DNA of 64,000 nt, from contig NZ_JAYGIG010000115.1 of the NCBI RefSeq assembly GCF_034932105.1, positions 62,001 through 126,000 of the forward strand. Reading direction: 5' to 3'. Shown here piece after piece: positions 1-8,923 of this stretch (position 1 is the first letter of the stretch; every line of letters starts with the position of its first letter). The notes beneath the pieces are model-generated. The model saw only the letters and a program-made list of their open reading frames with translations. It searched no databases and was not told where the DNA came from. The stretch comes from Leptothoe sp034932105. GTDB taxonomy: Bacteria; Cyanobacteriota; Cyanobacteriia; Phormidesmidales; Phormidesmidaceae. Position numbers and translations under genes: made by a program.

Positions 1-186
1 GCCCTGGATCGTATCAAGCTGGGTAAGCCAGCCTTCTACCCGTGCGATCGCATTATTTTTAGTCGTAGTATCTGAAATCGCCTCAACCGTCGATAGCGCT
101 TGCCCCACTAAGGATACAGACGTACCATCTAGAGGAAAGCCTAAATAGGCCATTGCCTTTTCATCCGTCGCCGCTGCAAATGTCAT
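1..186 (-). CDS. Partial phage-type hypothetical protein (N-terminal 62 aa)
   Basis: An open frame on the minus strand starts with ATG at 186 and runs off the left edge without a stop. It encodes 62 residues beginning MTFAAATDEKAMAYLGF. A purine-rich stretch (GGTGGGG on the minus strand) precedes the ATG. It has the same orientation as the SWIM, nuclease and terminase genes to its right, so it is probably another gene of the phage block. I do not recognise the family, and the 3' part lies outside the window. Its start codon overlaps that of the plus-strand frame at 185, so at most one of the two starts is likely to be correct as drawn. Confidence 0.45.
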   Translation of the reverse strand, partial: MTFAAATDEKAMAYLGFPLDGTSVSLVGQALSTVEAISDTTTKNNAIARVEGWLTQLDTIQG

Positions 187-479
187 GCCCACCCCACCGC
201 CGATAGTCACAACCGATAGTGCCCAGGACCTCAAACGGATTGCCATCGCCCTCGAAGCCTGGATGTCCATCCAAAAGCACGGCCCGGAGATGGAATACCC
301 AGCAGCCCAGCTCAGCTCGTTTGACTGGGAGGCCATCGGCGGCCAGATAGTAGAAACCGACGATAAAGGAGCCACGCTGGTAAATTGGATGCTGCATAAC
401 TGGCGACGTTCGACCGTAGGCAATGATTTTATTTTCGAGCGACCCGTTAGCCAAAGCGCCCGCGCTATTCTGGCCGTCT

Positions 480-505
<26 letters not shown>
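185..505 (+). CDS. Small hypothetical protein, distantly like the 16.0 kb gene product
   Basis: This 106-residue frame has a protein-like core (FDWEAIGGQIVETDDKGATL, then VNW and an RR pair). The core resembles the product at 15998-16366, which has W-PQAIGA-I-x3-DEYGPTVVSW-x6-RR. The two may be members of one small accessory family; this is my reading of the pattern and not a search result. The start is uncertain: ATG 185 overlaps the divergent start at 186, and an internal ATG at 263 is possible. The 3' end overlaps the tail of the convergent SWIM gene by about 26 bp. Function unknown. Confidence 0.4.
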
Positions 506-1772
<1,267 letters not shown>

Positions 1773-1784
1773 TTGAAATACGTT

Positions 1785-2432
1785 CTAAGCCAGTGACTGG
1801 CTATAGGCAGAACCAAAACACCGGCAGCGCTGGTAAAACGCTTCGGTATGCTTCTCTAAATGCTCACCATTCCTCACCTCAGCCGTTAAGCCATAGGGCG
1901 TTATAAAAACAGCTGCGATCGCATCCACCCTCAGAGCGCACCGACCTTGGTTCCACGCCGCCCGATAAGCCGCCGTTTGCAATAGCGCAGATTCCAGGGC
2001 CTCAGGATGGATTTTGTAGCCCGTGGTTTTAACGTCAACCACGGTCATGCCAAAGCCAGGGATTTCATAAATCAGATCAAGGGTGCCAGCGTAGCGGTGA
2101 GCCAGGTTGTAAACAAACTGGTCAGTCCAGATCGGTTCATTCGACCGCAGCAGTGAGGTTAGCCATGGGTCAATATGGCGCTTAAATTGGTGATACTGCG
2201 GGTCGAGTCTCGCGGTCTGCCTTGTCAGTCGGGCCTTAACGTAGCTGTCTATAGCTTGGCCCCGATGCTGGGCCGCTGCCGTCGTCTGCTGATACTTAAA
2301 CGGATTTTTAGCCCTAGCCTGGGTAAGTTTCGACCTGGTTTGTTGCTCCATCGTCACGCTCAAGATCGTTGTCACGGAGGGCAAATTAACTGTTTTTCCG
2401 TCATGGTCGGTCACCGGATACCAACGATTCAT
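1785..2432 (-). CDS. PD-(D/E)XK superfamily nuclease (phage exonuclease-like)
   Basis: This 215-residue protein has the core of a RecB/Cas4-type PD-(D/E)XK nuclease. GTLDLIYE lies near residue 116, a hydrophobic strand ends in VVDVKTTG (D-x-K, near 129), and LLQTAAYRAAW (the QxxxY motif) follows about 20 residues later. These residues would bind metal and cut DNA. It lies between the terminase and the SWIM gene, all on the minus strand. Phages use such enzymes in recombination or DNA processing. The start at 2432 gives MNRWYPV and is close to the terminase stop, as expected in an operon. All visible motif residues are intact. Confidence 0.75.
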   Translation of the reverse strand: MNRWYPVTDHDGKTVNLPSVTTILSVTMEQQTRSKLTQARAKNPFKYQQTTAAAQHRGQAIDSYVKARLTRQTARLDPQYHQFKRHIDPWLTSLLRSNEPIWTDQFVYNLAHRYAGTLDLIYEIPGFGMTVVDVKTTGYKIHPEALESALLQTAAYRAAWNQGRCALRVDAIAAVFITPYGLTAEVRNGEHLEKHTEAFYQRCRCFGSAYSQSLA

Positions 2433-2458
2433 GATTTTTTTCAGGGAACAACAAGAAA

Positions 2459-3811
2459 CTATCGAAACGACGCCGTACCAAACTTCAGAGCACCCTCGCC
2501 GCTCAGTTCTAAGTAAGCCCCAGCTGCGGCATCAACCTGATCGTCATGTTTGCCGTCAGGAAACTGGCTTAGCTCATTGAGTAGGCCAGCATTCCAGACG
2601 CCATTTAAAATCAAAATCTCGCCAAACTCGGCAGCCCTAGCCAGTGGACCAGCCCGTTGAGCTTTAGAGATTTGAGATACAGTACCCTTTGCGTCATATC
2701 CACGCAATAGCGATCGGAGCCGCTGGTCTTGATACACCCCCGCCTGACCGGGGTCACGTTGCCAGCGCTGGGCCACCTGAACGCCATCGGCGGCGGCGGT
2801 GGTAATTAGCGCTTGCTCAGCCGCCCCAGGCGTTAACCGGGCGGCGGTAACGTTCGTAATCACAGCCCTGTTGTCTGGCAGCAAGCCCATCAAACAGCTA
2901 GCGGTGTAGTCTGAATCGCCCTTTTGCTGGTCAGAGCTGGCGGCGAAATCCCAGAATCTAACCCAGCGCACCACACCGGCGGGGATGCGATCGCAAAGGT
3001 AGAACCATTCACCCTTAAAGAATTTGCCCGCCGTCCGTTTGATTCGCCAGTTACCCCCCAGCAGCTGCATCCGCTCCACCTCGGGCAGGGATTTGAGGTT
3101 GAGCAGATATTCAGGGTTAGCCTTCAGCAGTGCCGGATTGTTGTAGATGCTGCTAGGGATGAATGTAAGCGACTTAGGCGACAAACCGGTTTCAGCATCC
3201 CGGTAGGTTTCATCCACCCATGCGATCGCGCCGTTCTCACGGACAAAATACCGAACCTCACCAGCCTTTTCTAAATCAGGATAACCATCCTCATCAAGAA
3301 ACCATTCAATCAGCCCAGCTACAAAACTATCCGGGTCAGGGTTACAGGTTCCTCTAACGTAGGGCCTTACCCCACAGGTAGAACGGTTGCGGCTCATCAA
3401 GTACCAGAATTGCGACTCAGTAAAATGACACATCTCATCCCAGCAGATTAGGGGCACCTCAGCCCCCTGCCATGAAAAACAGTCCCGGTCTAATTTCAGG
3501 TGACGGAACACAACTTTTGCTCCAGATGGAAAAATCCATTCCAGCCGCGACCGCTTGAGCATCCCACCCAGCAGCGGGAACAGCTCCATAGAGGCATCCA
3601 GTAAGCCCCCCGGTGCCGTAATTTGTGGACTGGTACGACGAAATATGACCGCACTAAATCTAGGGTTTGCAACATAGCGGATGCACTCCAGCAAGAGAGA
3701 CCAGGTTTTACCACCCCCAGCGCCGCCGCCGTAGATCACGATATCGGCACGGCTTTCTAAAAAGTTAGTTTGCGGGCCAGGTTGTGGCTTAATTTCCGTT
3801 ACTAAAGACAT
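2459..3811 (-). CDS. Phage terminase large subunit (ATPase and nuclease)
   Basis: This 450-residue protein has both halves of a large terminase. The ATPase half has a Walker A motif GGGAGGGKT near residue 30, a Walker B-like LICWDE, and a conserved GTCNPDPDS segment. The C-terminal nuclease half has RFWDFAAS (first catalytic Asp) and GKHDDQVDAAAGAY (late acidic motif). It would translocate and cut viral DNA into procapsids. It is full length and starts at ATG 3811, just after the spacer TTAATTAATT. The nuclease and SWIM genes follow, and the small terminase lies upstream on the same strand. A second, decayed copy of its N-terminal part is at 4932-5112. No portal, capsid or tail genes are visible, so the prophage is incomplete within this window. 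Confidence 0.93.
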   Translation of the reverse strand: MSLVTEIKPQPGPQTNFLESRADIVIYGGGAGGGKTWSLLLECIRYVANPRFSAVIFRRTSPQITAPGGLLDASMELFPLLGGMLKRSRLEWIFPSGAKVVFRHLKLDRDCFSWQGAEVPLICWDEMCHFTESQFWYLMSRNRSTCGVRPYVRGTCNPDPDSFVAGLIEWFLDEDGYPDLEKAGEVRYFVRENGAIAWVDETYRDAETGLSPKSLTFIPSSIYNNPALLKANPEYLLNLKSLPEVERMQLLGGNWRIKRTAGKFFKGEWFYLCDRIPAGVVRWVRFWDFAASSDQQKGDSDYTASCLMGLLPDNRAVITNVTAARLTPGAAEQALITTAAADGVQVAQRWQRDPGQAGVYQDQRLRSLLRGYDAKGTVSQISKAQRAGPLARAAEFGEILILNGVWNAGLLNELSQFPDGKHDDQVDAAAGAYLELSGEGALKFGTASFR

Positions 3812-3826
3812 TAATTAATTGAGTGT

Positions 3827-3930
3827 GGGGAGAACATTAGTTATCCCGCTTAGGCGCAGCTTCAAGGTTACGGACAAGTCCAAGCGCAGCAATTGCGGCC
3901 TACGGCCATGGCACATCGCTCCGCTCGTGG
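3827..3930. repeat. Dispersed palindromic intergenic repeat, copy 1 (long form)
   Basis: A hairpin GGGGAGAAC-atta-GTTATCCC (3827-3847) is followed by TTAGGCGCAGC, GGTTACGG and a tail with GCGGCCTACGGCC and CACATCGCTCCGCTCGTGG. Nearly the same 105-bp arrangement recurs at 17625-17731. Shorter forms occur at 5128, 13384 and 16709. It separates the large and small terminase genes here. Confidence 0.7.
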
Positions 3931-4115
3931 AAAGTGCAAAAAATTTTTGTCTCGTCTGAGAAAGTAAATAGGGGGGGTGTTTGGGGGGGATACCCTAAGT
4001 CGATGTGCGATCGCAACCCAGCTGAGAAACCCAGACCATTCAGCTAAACTATGGCTTATGCTCATGCTGAAACTAGGCATACTGCTGCGGTTTCAACATC
4101 GCAATCGCAGCAGCT

Positions 4116-4541
4116 TTAAGCCGCGTTGCTCCGCTCATTGTCAGGAATATAAACCACAACTTTAGCAGTCTCTGCTTTCTCAGGCTGGGGTTTATCCGTC
4201 CAACCGGCCTGGGCCTTCATCCAGAAAATAGCAGCAACTACATTACCGCCCATAGCCTGGTTATAAAGTGACTGAGCAACATTATCAATCGCCAACGTCC
4301 GGCCCCGGTCATAGGCTGCTCTAACCTCCGCGCTAGTCAACCAGCGATCCAAAGTGCTAGGGCTAACACCAATCACCGTTGCGATCGCATCCAGTCGAGC
4401 CCCCCGACCGGCCATATCCTCAACGATGCGAAGATCCTTATCCTCGACGGTTTTAGCAGGGCGACCAATCGACCGTTTAGCCACCCTGGCTTTAGCACCG
4501 GCTGGAGCTGGGCCAGTCGATTTAGTGGTGTCTTTAGGCAT
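4116..4541 (-). CDS. Phage terminase small subunit-like DNA-binding protein, copy 1
   Basis: This 141-residue protein has a basic N-terminus (KARVAKRSIGRPAK) and then a helix-turn-helix (LDAIATVIGVSPSTLDRWL, residues about 55-75). A C-terminal segment resembles small terminases (NVVAAIFWMKAQAGWTDK). The helix-turn-helix would recognise the packaging site and recruit the large subunit, whose gene lies downstream on the same strand at 2459-3811. A nearly identical copy is at 12442-12867 on the far side of the hsd operon. The protein differs from that copy at only a few residues (for example SIGRP preserved; TLAIDN against VLAIDH), so the duplication is recent or maintained. Confidence 0.8.
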   Translation of the reverse strand: MPKDTTKSTGPAPAGAKARVAKRSIGRPAKTVEDKDLRIVEDMAGRGARLDAIATVIGVSPSTLDRWLTSAEVRAAYDRGRTLAIDNVAQSLYNQAMGGNVVAAIFWMKAQAGWTDKPQPEKAETAKVVVYIPDNERSNAA

Positions 4542-4583
4542 GGCTGTAAGAACAATGTAAGTTGTTCTCTAGTTACATGAAAC

Positions 4584-4931
4584 TTATGTATCGTCATCAT
4601 TCCCGCGCTTGCCAAGCTGCTCGGCAAGGCGTTGGTTAATTTCAAGAATGGCCATATTATTGGCCTGTAGATTCTTTACCAATAGCTCCAGCAGCTCCCA
4701 GCTATCAAGGCTACTTTTAGTAGAAGCGGGTGCCAACTCAAAGCGGGACGTTTTCCCAAGGATAGTATTCAGAAGCCAGGAGCCAGGAATCAGGACCTCA
4801 CGGGCTTCTGGCTCCTGGCCCCTGATTCCCCACATAGCCAGGATTTCCCGGCTTAAGTTGATACCCGCAGAAGCATTAAACAGATAGCGGAGAATGTAGA
4901 AGGTTGCGATCGCAAACAAGCCATAGTCCAA
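4584..4931 (-). pseudogene. Membrane/coiled-coil phage protein, truncated and MITE-interrupted copy
   Basis: This frame matches the intact 92-residue gene at 12910-13188 but differs in two ways. Its N-terminal 27 codons have been replaced at a junction (4931/4932) with a large-terminase fragment, so the native start is gone. A 147-bp in-frame insertion (49 residues, beginning GINLSREILAMWGI) splits the transmembrane segment FAIATFYILRYLFNASA from the coiled-coil tail KSSLDSWELLELLVKNLQ. The tail ends EQLGKRGNDDDT as in the intact copy. Translation from the internal ATG at 4931 is conceivable but would give an altered protein. Confidence 0.75.
4726..4868. mobile_element. Miniature inverted-repeat element (MITE-like insertion), 143 bp
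   Basis: Comparing the two copies of the membrane-protein gene defines this insertion exactly. Its ends are imperfect inverted repeats: GCGGGTGCCAACTCAAAGCG at the left and, reading inwards from the right, GCGGGTATCAACTTAAGCCG. It is flanked by AGAA on both sides (4722-4725 and 4869-4872), consistent with a 4-bp target duplication. The centre carries the heptad-like repeat CCAGGAGCCAGGAATCAGG and its near inverse, able to form a hairpin. Because 143 + 4 = 147 bp, the host frame stays open. No transposase is encoded, so movement would need an enzyme supplied in trans. Confidence 0.75.
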
Positions 4932-5112
4932 TCAATCAGCCCAACCACAAAACTATCCGGGTCAGGGTTACAGGTTCCTCTAACGTAGGGCCTTACCCCA
5001 CAGGTAGAACGGTTGCGGCTCATCAGGTGCCGTAGATCACGATATCGGCACGGCTTTCTAAAAAGTTAGTTTGCGGGCCAGCTTGAGGTCTAATTTCCGT
5101 TACTAAGGACAT
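4932..5112 (-). pseudogene. Remnant of a second terminase large subunit gene
   Basis: Two stretches match the intact terminase gene. The first (4932-5027) corresponds to about 3306-3401. The second (about 5028-5112, ending at the start codon) corresponds to about 3727-3811. The roughly 325 bp between them is deleted. The match continues through the spacer TTAATTAATTGAGTGTGGGG to 5145 and then stops. The order terminase-large', then small terminase' at 12442, shows that the terminase module was once tandemly duplicated and later split by the hsd island. Confidence 0.88.
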
Positions 5113-5127
5113 TAATTAATTGAGTGT

Positions 5128-5145
5128 GGGGAGAACATTAGTTAT
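5128..5145. repeat. Dispersed palindromic repeat, copy 2 (truncated)
   Basis: GGGGAGAACATTAGTTAT is the left part of the palindrome seen at 3827, carried along with the duplicated terminase fragment. The match ends abruptly at 5145, which marks the left edge of the sequence brought in with the hsd island. Confidence 0.7.
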
Positions 5146-5321
5146 GTTCCAAAAGCGATAAGGGACTTGCCAATAAATAGAATACCTGTTTGAAATTGTG
5201 TTGTGGGATTTCCTCCCCTTACGAAGGGAAGGTGCCGTAGGCGGAGGGTATCGCCAGATCTCTCATTGGGTACATTATTTTCCCGCACATTCCTAAGCGC
5301 AGCAATCTTGAAAGATAAAAA

Positions 5322-5723
5322 ATGATTTACCGAGTTCTGGACAAATCAAAACAAAAAGAGGTGGAAGAACTATTCACTTCTGTATTCACCACATCAGAGG
5401 GGGAGGAAGAAGGACAATTGATTGGTAACCTTTCTTCACAGTTGGCATCAAATATCGACAATAATGCAATAATCTGTTTCGGCGCATACGAAAATGAAAT
5501 GCTTATCGGTTCCATTTTCTTCACTCTTCTTCAGTTTAGTAAGTCTATTCAGGTTTATATGCTTGCCCCAGTAGCAGTAAGCGCCGAACAACAGGGAAAA
5601 GGCATCGGGCAGGCACTAATCAATTATGGGCTTAATGAACTTAAAAAGCGCTCTGCTAAAGCTTTCAATGCCATTTGGCTGGCTCGGCCAATCTTTAACA
5701 GGAGAGCCAATTCCTACTATTAA
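5322..5723 (+). pseudogene. GNAT-family N-acetyltransferase, 3'-truncated
   Basis: The first ~112 residues look like a GNAT acetyltransferase. YRVLDKSKQKEVEELF starts the fold, IICFGAYENEMLIGSIFF forms the central strands, and LAPVAVSAEQQGKGIGQALI is the acetyl-CoA-binding motif (Q/RxxGxG/A). After KKRSAK near residue 114 the sequence changes to AFNAIWLARPIFNRRANSYY, unlike the expected FYxxxGF ending of the family. The protein is 133 residues where family members are about 160-180. I infer that the 3' end was lost at the junction with the hsd operon. The gene is AT-rich compared with hsdM 28 bp downstream, which suggests a separate origin. Confidence 0.6.
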
Positions 5724-5750
5724 TGGATGTCCCGTGTGCGTTATTGATTT

Positions 5751-7325
5751 ATGATCACTGGCGAACTCAAATCTAAGGTAGACCGCATCTGGGACACGAT
5801 GTGGTCCGGCGGCATCTCGAACCCCCTGTCGGTCATCGAGCAGTTGACCTATCTGCTGTTCATCAAGCGGCTGGACGAGCTGCACACCCTGGGCGAAAGC
5901 AAGGCCGCCCGTACCGGCAAGCCGATCGAGGAGCCGATCTTCGGGCAAGGGCAGGAGCCGCTCCGCTGGTCGCGTTTCAAGGAAACCGCCCCGGAGACGA
6001 TGTTTGAGACGGTGCGGGACAAGGTGTTTCCGTTCATTAAGACGCTGGGCAGCAACGGCGGCGACGCGGCGGCGGGCGATTCGACCTACTCGCACCACAT
6101 GCGGGACGCGATTTTTATGATGCCGACGCCCCGCGTGCTGGCTAACGTGGTGGACCAGTTGGACGGCATTGACATGGCCGCCGCCGATACCAAGGGCGAC
6201 CTTTACGAATATATGCTGGGCAAGATTGCCAGCGCCGGGCAAAATGGCCAGTTCCGCACGCCGCGCCACATTATCCAGCTGATGGTGGAGATGACCGCGC
6301 CGACGCCCAAGGACGTGATCTGCGACCCGGCCTGCGGCACCGCTGGTTTCCTGATCGCGTCGTCGGAATATATGCGCAAGCATCACGGCGATGCGATCTA
6401 TAAGACCGAGGCCAGCCGCCGCCGGTTCAACTCGGGCACCTTCCACGGCTACGACTTCGACAGCACCATGCTCCGCATCGGCAGCATGAATATGCTGCTG
6501 CACGGCGTCGAGAACCCCGATGTCCGCTACCGCGATTCGCTGGCCCAGGCCGACGAGGACGACGCTGAGCGGTTTTCGCTGCTCCTGGCCAATCCGCCCT
6601 TTGCGGGCAGCCTGGACTACGAGTCCACCGCCAAAGACCTGCAGCAGATCGTCAAGACGAAGAAGACCGAGCTGTTGTTTTTGGCTCTGTTTCTGCGGCT
6701 GCTGCAGACCGGCGGGCGGGCGGCGGTGATCGTGCCCGACGGCGTGCTGTTTGGCTCGTCTAAGGCCCACAAGGCGCTGCGGAAAATCCTGGTGGAGGAC
6801 CAGAAGCTGGACGCTATTATCTCAATGCCCTCGGGCGTGTTTAAGCCCTATGCGGGGGTCTCGACGGCAATTTTGTTCTTTACTAAGACCAACTCTGGTG
6901 GGACGGATCAGGTCTGGTTTTACGATATGCAGGCCGATGGGTTTTCGTTGGATGACAAGCGGACGCCGCTGGTGAACGGGGAACTCGGAGCGCGGAGCGC
7001 GGCGTGTTTGGAGCAGGGAGACTCTATACCGGAGGAGATTCATAAGCTCACAAATCTGCCGGATATTCTGGCTCGCTGGCGATCGCTGAGGTCGGAGGGG
7101 GGAGCGCAGAACGCGGAGCTAACGCGAAAACGTACCGAGCAGTCATTCTGTGTTCCGAGTTCTGAAATCCGCGATCAGGATTACGATCTGTCGATCAACC
7201 GCTATAAGGAAGTGGAATACGAGGCGATCGCCCATGACCCGCCGCAGGAGATTTTGCAGCGGCTGGCGAAGCTGGAGGAGGCGATCGCCGAGGGGCGGAA
7301 GGGGCTGGAGGGGATGTTGGGATGA
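5751..7325 (+). CDS. hsdM: Type I restriction-modification system, methyltransferase subunit HsdM
   Basis: This 524-residue N6-adenine methyltransferase subunit has an HsdM N-terminal helical region (residues 1-140). It also has a SAM-binding motif I (DVICDPACGTAGFLIAS, near residue 192) and the catalytic motif IV LLLANPPF (near 280). With HsdS it methylates the recognition site and, with HsdR, forms the restriction complex. It overlaps hsdS by ATGA at 7322-7325, indicating translational coupling. The DNA is far richer in GC than the flanking phage genes, which suggests transfer. HIP1 sites within it (for example near 7224 and 7281) suggest long residence in a cyanobacterial lineage. Short GAACGCGGAG-like repeats interrupt the region before the last 70 residues. 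Confidence 0.95.
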   Translation: MITGELKSKVDRIWDTMWSGGISNPLSVIEQLTYLLFIKRLDELHTLGESKAARTGKPIEEPIFGQGQEPLRWSRFKETAPETMFETVRDKVFPFIKTLGSNGGDAAAGDSTYSHHMRDAIFMMPTPRVLANVVDQLDGIDMAAADTKGDLYEYMLGKIASAGQNGQFRTPRHIIQLMVEMTAPTPKDVICDPACGTAGFLIASSEYMRKHHGDAIYKTEASRRRFNSGTFHGYDFDSTMLRIGSMNMLLHGVENPDVRYRDSLAQADEDDAERFSLLLANPPFAGSLDYESTAKDLQQIVKTKKTELLFLALFLRLLQTGGRAAVIVPDGVLFGSSKAHKALRKILVEDQKLDAIISMPSGVFKPYAGVSTAILFFTKTNSGGTDQVWFYDMQADGFSLDDKRTPLVNGELGARSAACLEQGDSIPEEIHKLTNLPDILARWRSLRSEGGAQNAELTRKRTEQSFCVPSSEIRDQDYDLSINRYKEVEYEAIAHDPPQEILQRLAKLEEAIAEGRKGLEGMLG

Positions 7326-8557
7326 CCGTGCTTCTGTCTTTGTCAGAGGCTCTCGCGGATGCGGAAGTCTTCACTGATGGCGATTGGGTTGAGTCGAAGG
7401 ATCAAGATCCTTCCGGGGACGTTCGGCTCACGCAGCTTGCCGACGTTGGTGATGGAAATTGGATCGATAAGTCGGCCCGGTTTCTTACTTCAGCCAAGGC
7501 CAAGGCGTTGCGATGTACTTACCTCAAGCCCGGTGATGTGCTTGTCGCACGAATGCCTGATCCGCTTGGGCGTTGTTGCATATTTCCAGGCAATCAGATG
7601 CCGTGCGTCACGGTTGTTGATGTTTGTGTAATTCGCCCAAACCTGGCGAAGATAGCACCTCGCTATTTGATGCACGCAATCAATTCACCGATGGGAAGGC
7701 GCGGAATTGAGAGGCACATCACCGGAACGACTCGGCAGCGAATCTCCCGCAAGAATCTGGGAAAAGTCCAAATCCCCCTCCCGCCGCTGGCCGAGCAGAA
7801 GCGGATTGCGGGGATTCTGGATGCGGCGGACGCTTTGCGGGCTAAACGCCGTGATGCGATCGCACAGCTCGACACCCTCCTCCAATCCACCTTCCTCGAC
7901 ATGTTCGGCGACCCCGTCATCAATCTGATGGGGTGGGAGGAAAAACTTCTGGCCGAGGTGCTCCAACCTGACCGGCCGATCGCCTATGGAATATTGAAGC
8001 CAGGTGAATATGAGGAAGGCGGGGTCATGATGCTGCGGATTCAGGATATTCGTGGCGGTAAAGTTGCGGCTGAGGGCCTCCATCGGGTGTCTCAATCCCT
8101 TTCTGCTCAATACAAGAGAACGCTGCTGTCCGGCGGAGAGATTGTCGTTTCGTTGGTTGGCACCATTGGCCTGTGTGCCCTGGTGCCACCGCATTTCGCT
8201 GGCGCAAACGTTCACCGTAATCTTGCTGTTCTCGTTCCTTGCGACGAACTACAGCCGCGGTTCCTTCTCCAATACATGGTTTCGGATCAGTTCCAGCGTC
8301 GCATCAAGGAAACGACGAAAGGGGGTAATCAAGGGCTACTAAACTTAGGGGACCTGAAGAGATTGCCGATCCCAATTCCACCTCTCGACCTCCAATGCCG
8401 CTTCTCCACCATCGTCGAATCTGTCGAGCAGCAAAAAGCCCGAATGCGCACCCACCTCACCGAACTAGACGCCCTCTTCGCCTCCCTCCAATCCCGCGCC
8501 TTCAACGGAGAGCTGAGTGGAACGCGGAGTTCGGAACTCGGAACGCGGAGTGAGTGA
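7322..8557 (+). CDS. hsdS: Type I restriction-modification system, specificity subunit HsdS
   Basis: This 411-residue protein has the usual two target-recognition domains, each followed by a conserved helical spacer. The first spacer is PLPPLAEQKRIAGILDAADA (residues about 155-175) and the second is PIPPLDLQCRFSTIVESVEQ near 355. The TRDs set the bipartite DNA target, which cannot be read from the sequence. It starts inside the hsdM stop (ATGA) and overlaps the next gene at 8554-8557 (ATGA). The last residues SGTRSSELGTRSE are encoded by a repetitive GGAACGCGGAG/GTTCGGAACTC stretch, so the natural C-terminus may be slightly shorter. Confidence 0.93.
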   Translation: MTVLLSLSEALADAEVFTDGDWVESKDQDPSGDVRLTQLADVGDGNWIDKSARFLTSAKAKALRCTYLKPGDVLVARMPDPLGRCCIFPGNQMPCVTVVDVCVIRPNLAKIAPRYLMHAINSPMGRRGIERHITGTTRQRISRKNLGKVQIPLPPLAEQKRIAGILDAADALRAKRRDAIAQLDTLLQSTFLDMFGDPVINLMGWEEKLLAEVLQPDRPIAYGILKPGEYEEGGVMMLRIQDIRGGKVAAEGLHRVSQSLSAQYKRTLLSGGEIVVSLVGTIGLCALVPPHFAGANVHRNLAVLVPCDELQPRFLLQYMVSDQFQRRIKETTKGGNQGLLNLGDLKRLPIPIPPLDLQCRFSTIVESVEQQKARMRTHLTELDALFASLQSRAFNGELSGTRSSELGTRSE

Positions 8558-8923
8558 TGAAGCGTGATTTGAAGCAGCGGACGTTTGATTTTTCGTTGCG
8601 AGTGATGCGGCTGGCGGCAGCGTTGCCGAATACCCGCAGCGGTCGAACCCTTGCCAATCAGATCATTCGCAGCGGTACTTCCGTCGGTGCCAACGACCGG
8701 GCAGCGAAACGCGCAAAATCCACCAAAGACTTCATCCCGAAAATGGGCACCGTAGAGGAAGAATGTGACAAAACCATTGACTGGATGTGACTGGATGGAA
8801 TTGGCGGCGATCGCAGCAAACTGCATCGCATCAAAACTGGCAGCAGACCTGTTGCGGGCGGCCAACGACCTGTTAGCCATCACCGTTTCCTCCATTAAGA
8901 CCGCGAAAGGGAGAGATGCATAA
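8554..8923 (+). pseudogene. Four-helix-bundle protein (23S rRNA IVP/Avd-like), frameshifted by a 10-bp duplication
   Basis: The frame from ATG 8554 encodes a typical start of the four-helix-bundle family (RTFDFSLRVMRLAAALPNTR, then IIRSGTSVGAND and FIPKMGTVEEE). It stops at 8788 after 78 codons. The stop arises because TGACTGGATG (8778-8787) is repeated perfectly at 8788-8797. Deleting one copy restores the frame through ELAAIAANCIASKLAADLL and ends AITVSSIKTAKGRDA with TAA at 8921-8923, where the hsdR ATG overlaps it (TAATG). The ancestral gene was thus about 120 codons and tightly packed between hsdS and hsdR. Members occur as rRNA intervening-sequence proteins, with diversity-generating retroelements and in defence operons. 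The duplication would probably abolish helices 3-4. Confidence 0.85.

Larger units (their letters stand above)
4017..4931. repeat. Left copy of a long direct repeat flanking the hsd operon
   Basis: This segment holds the small terminase gene and most of the membrane-protein gene, and recurs with few differences at 12385-13110 in the same orientation. Relative to the right copy, the left copy carries a 143-bp insertion (4726-4868), and the right copy lacks roughly 40 bp near 4050-4100. Recombination between the copies would remove about 8.4 kb including the whole restriction system. Confidence 0.9.

Noticed and set aside
161..454. 97-codon minus-strand frame
   Set aside because: It overlaps two better candidates (1-186 minus and 185-505 plus), and its product shows no structure.
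5616..6770. 384-codon open frame on the minus strand
   Set aside because: It is the shadow of the GC-rich hsdM gene; the product is His/Arg/Ala-rich and has no recognisable fold.
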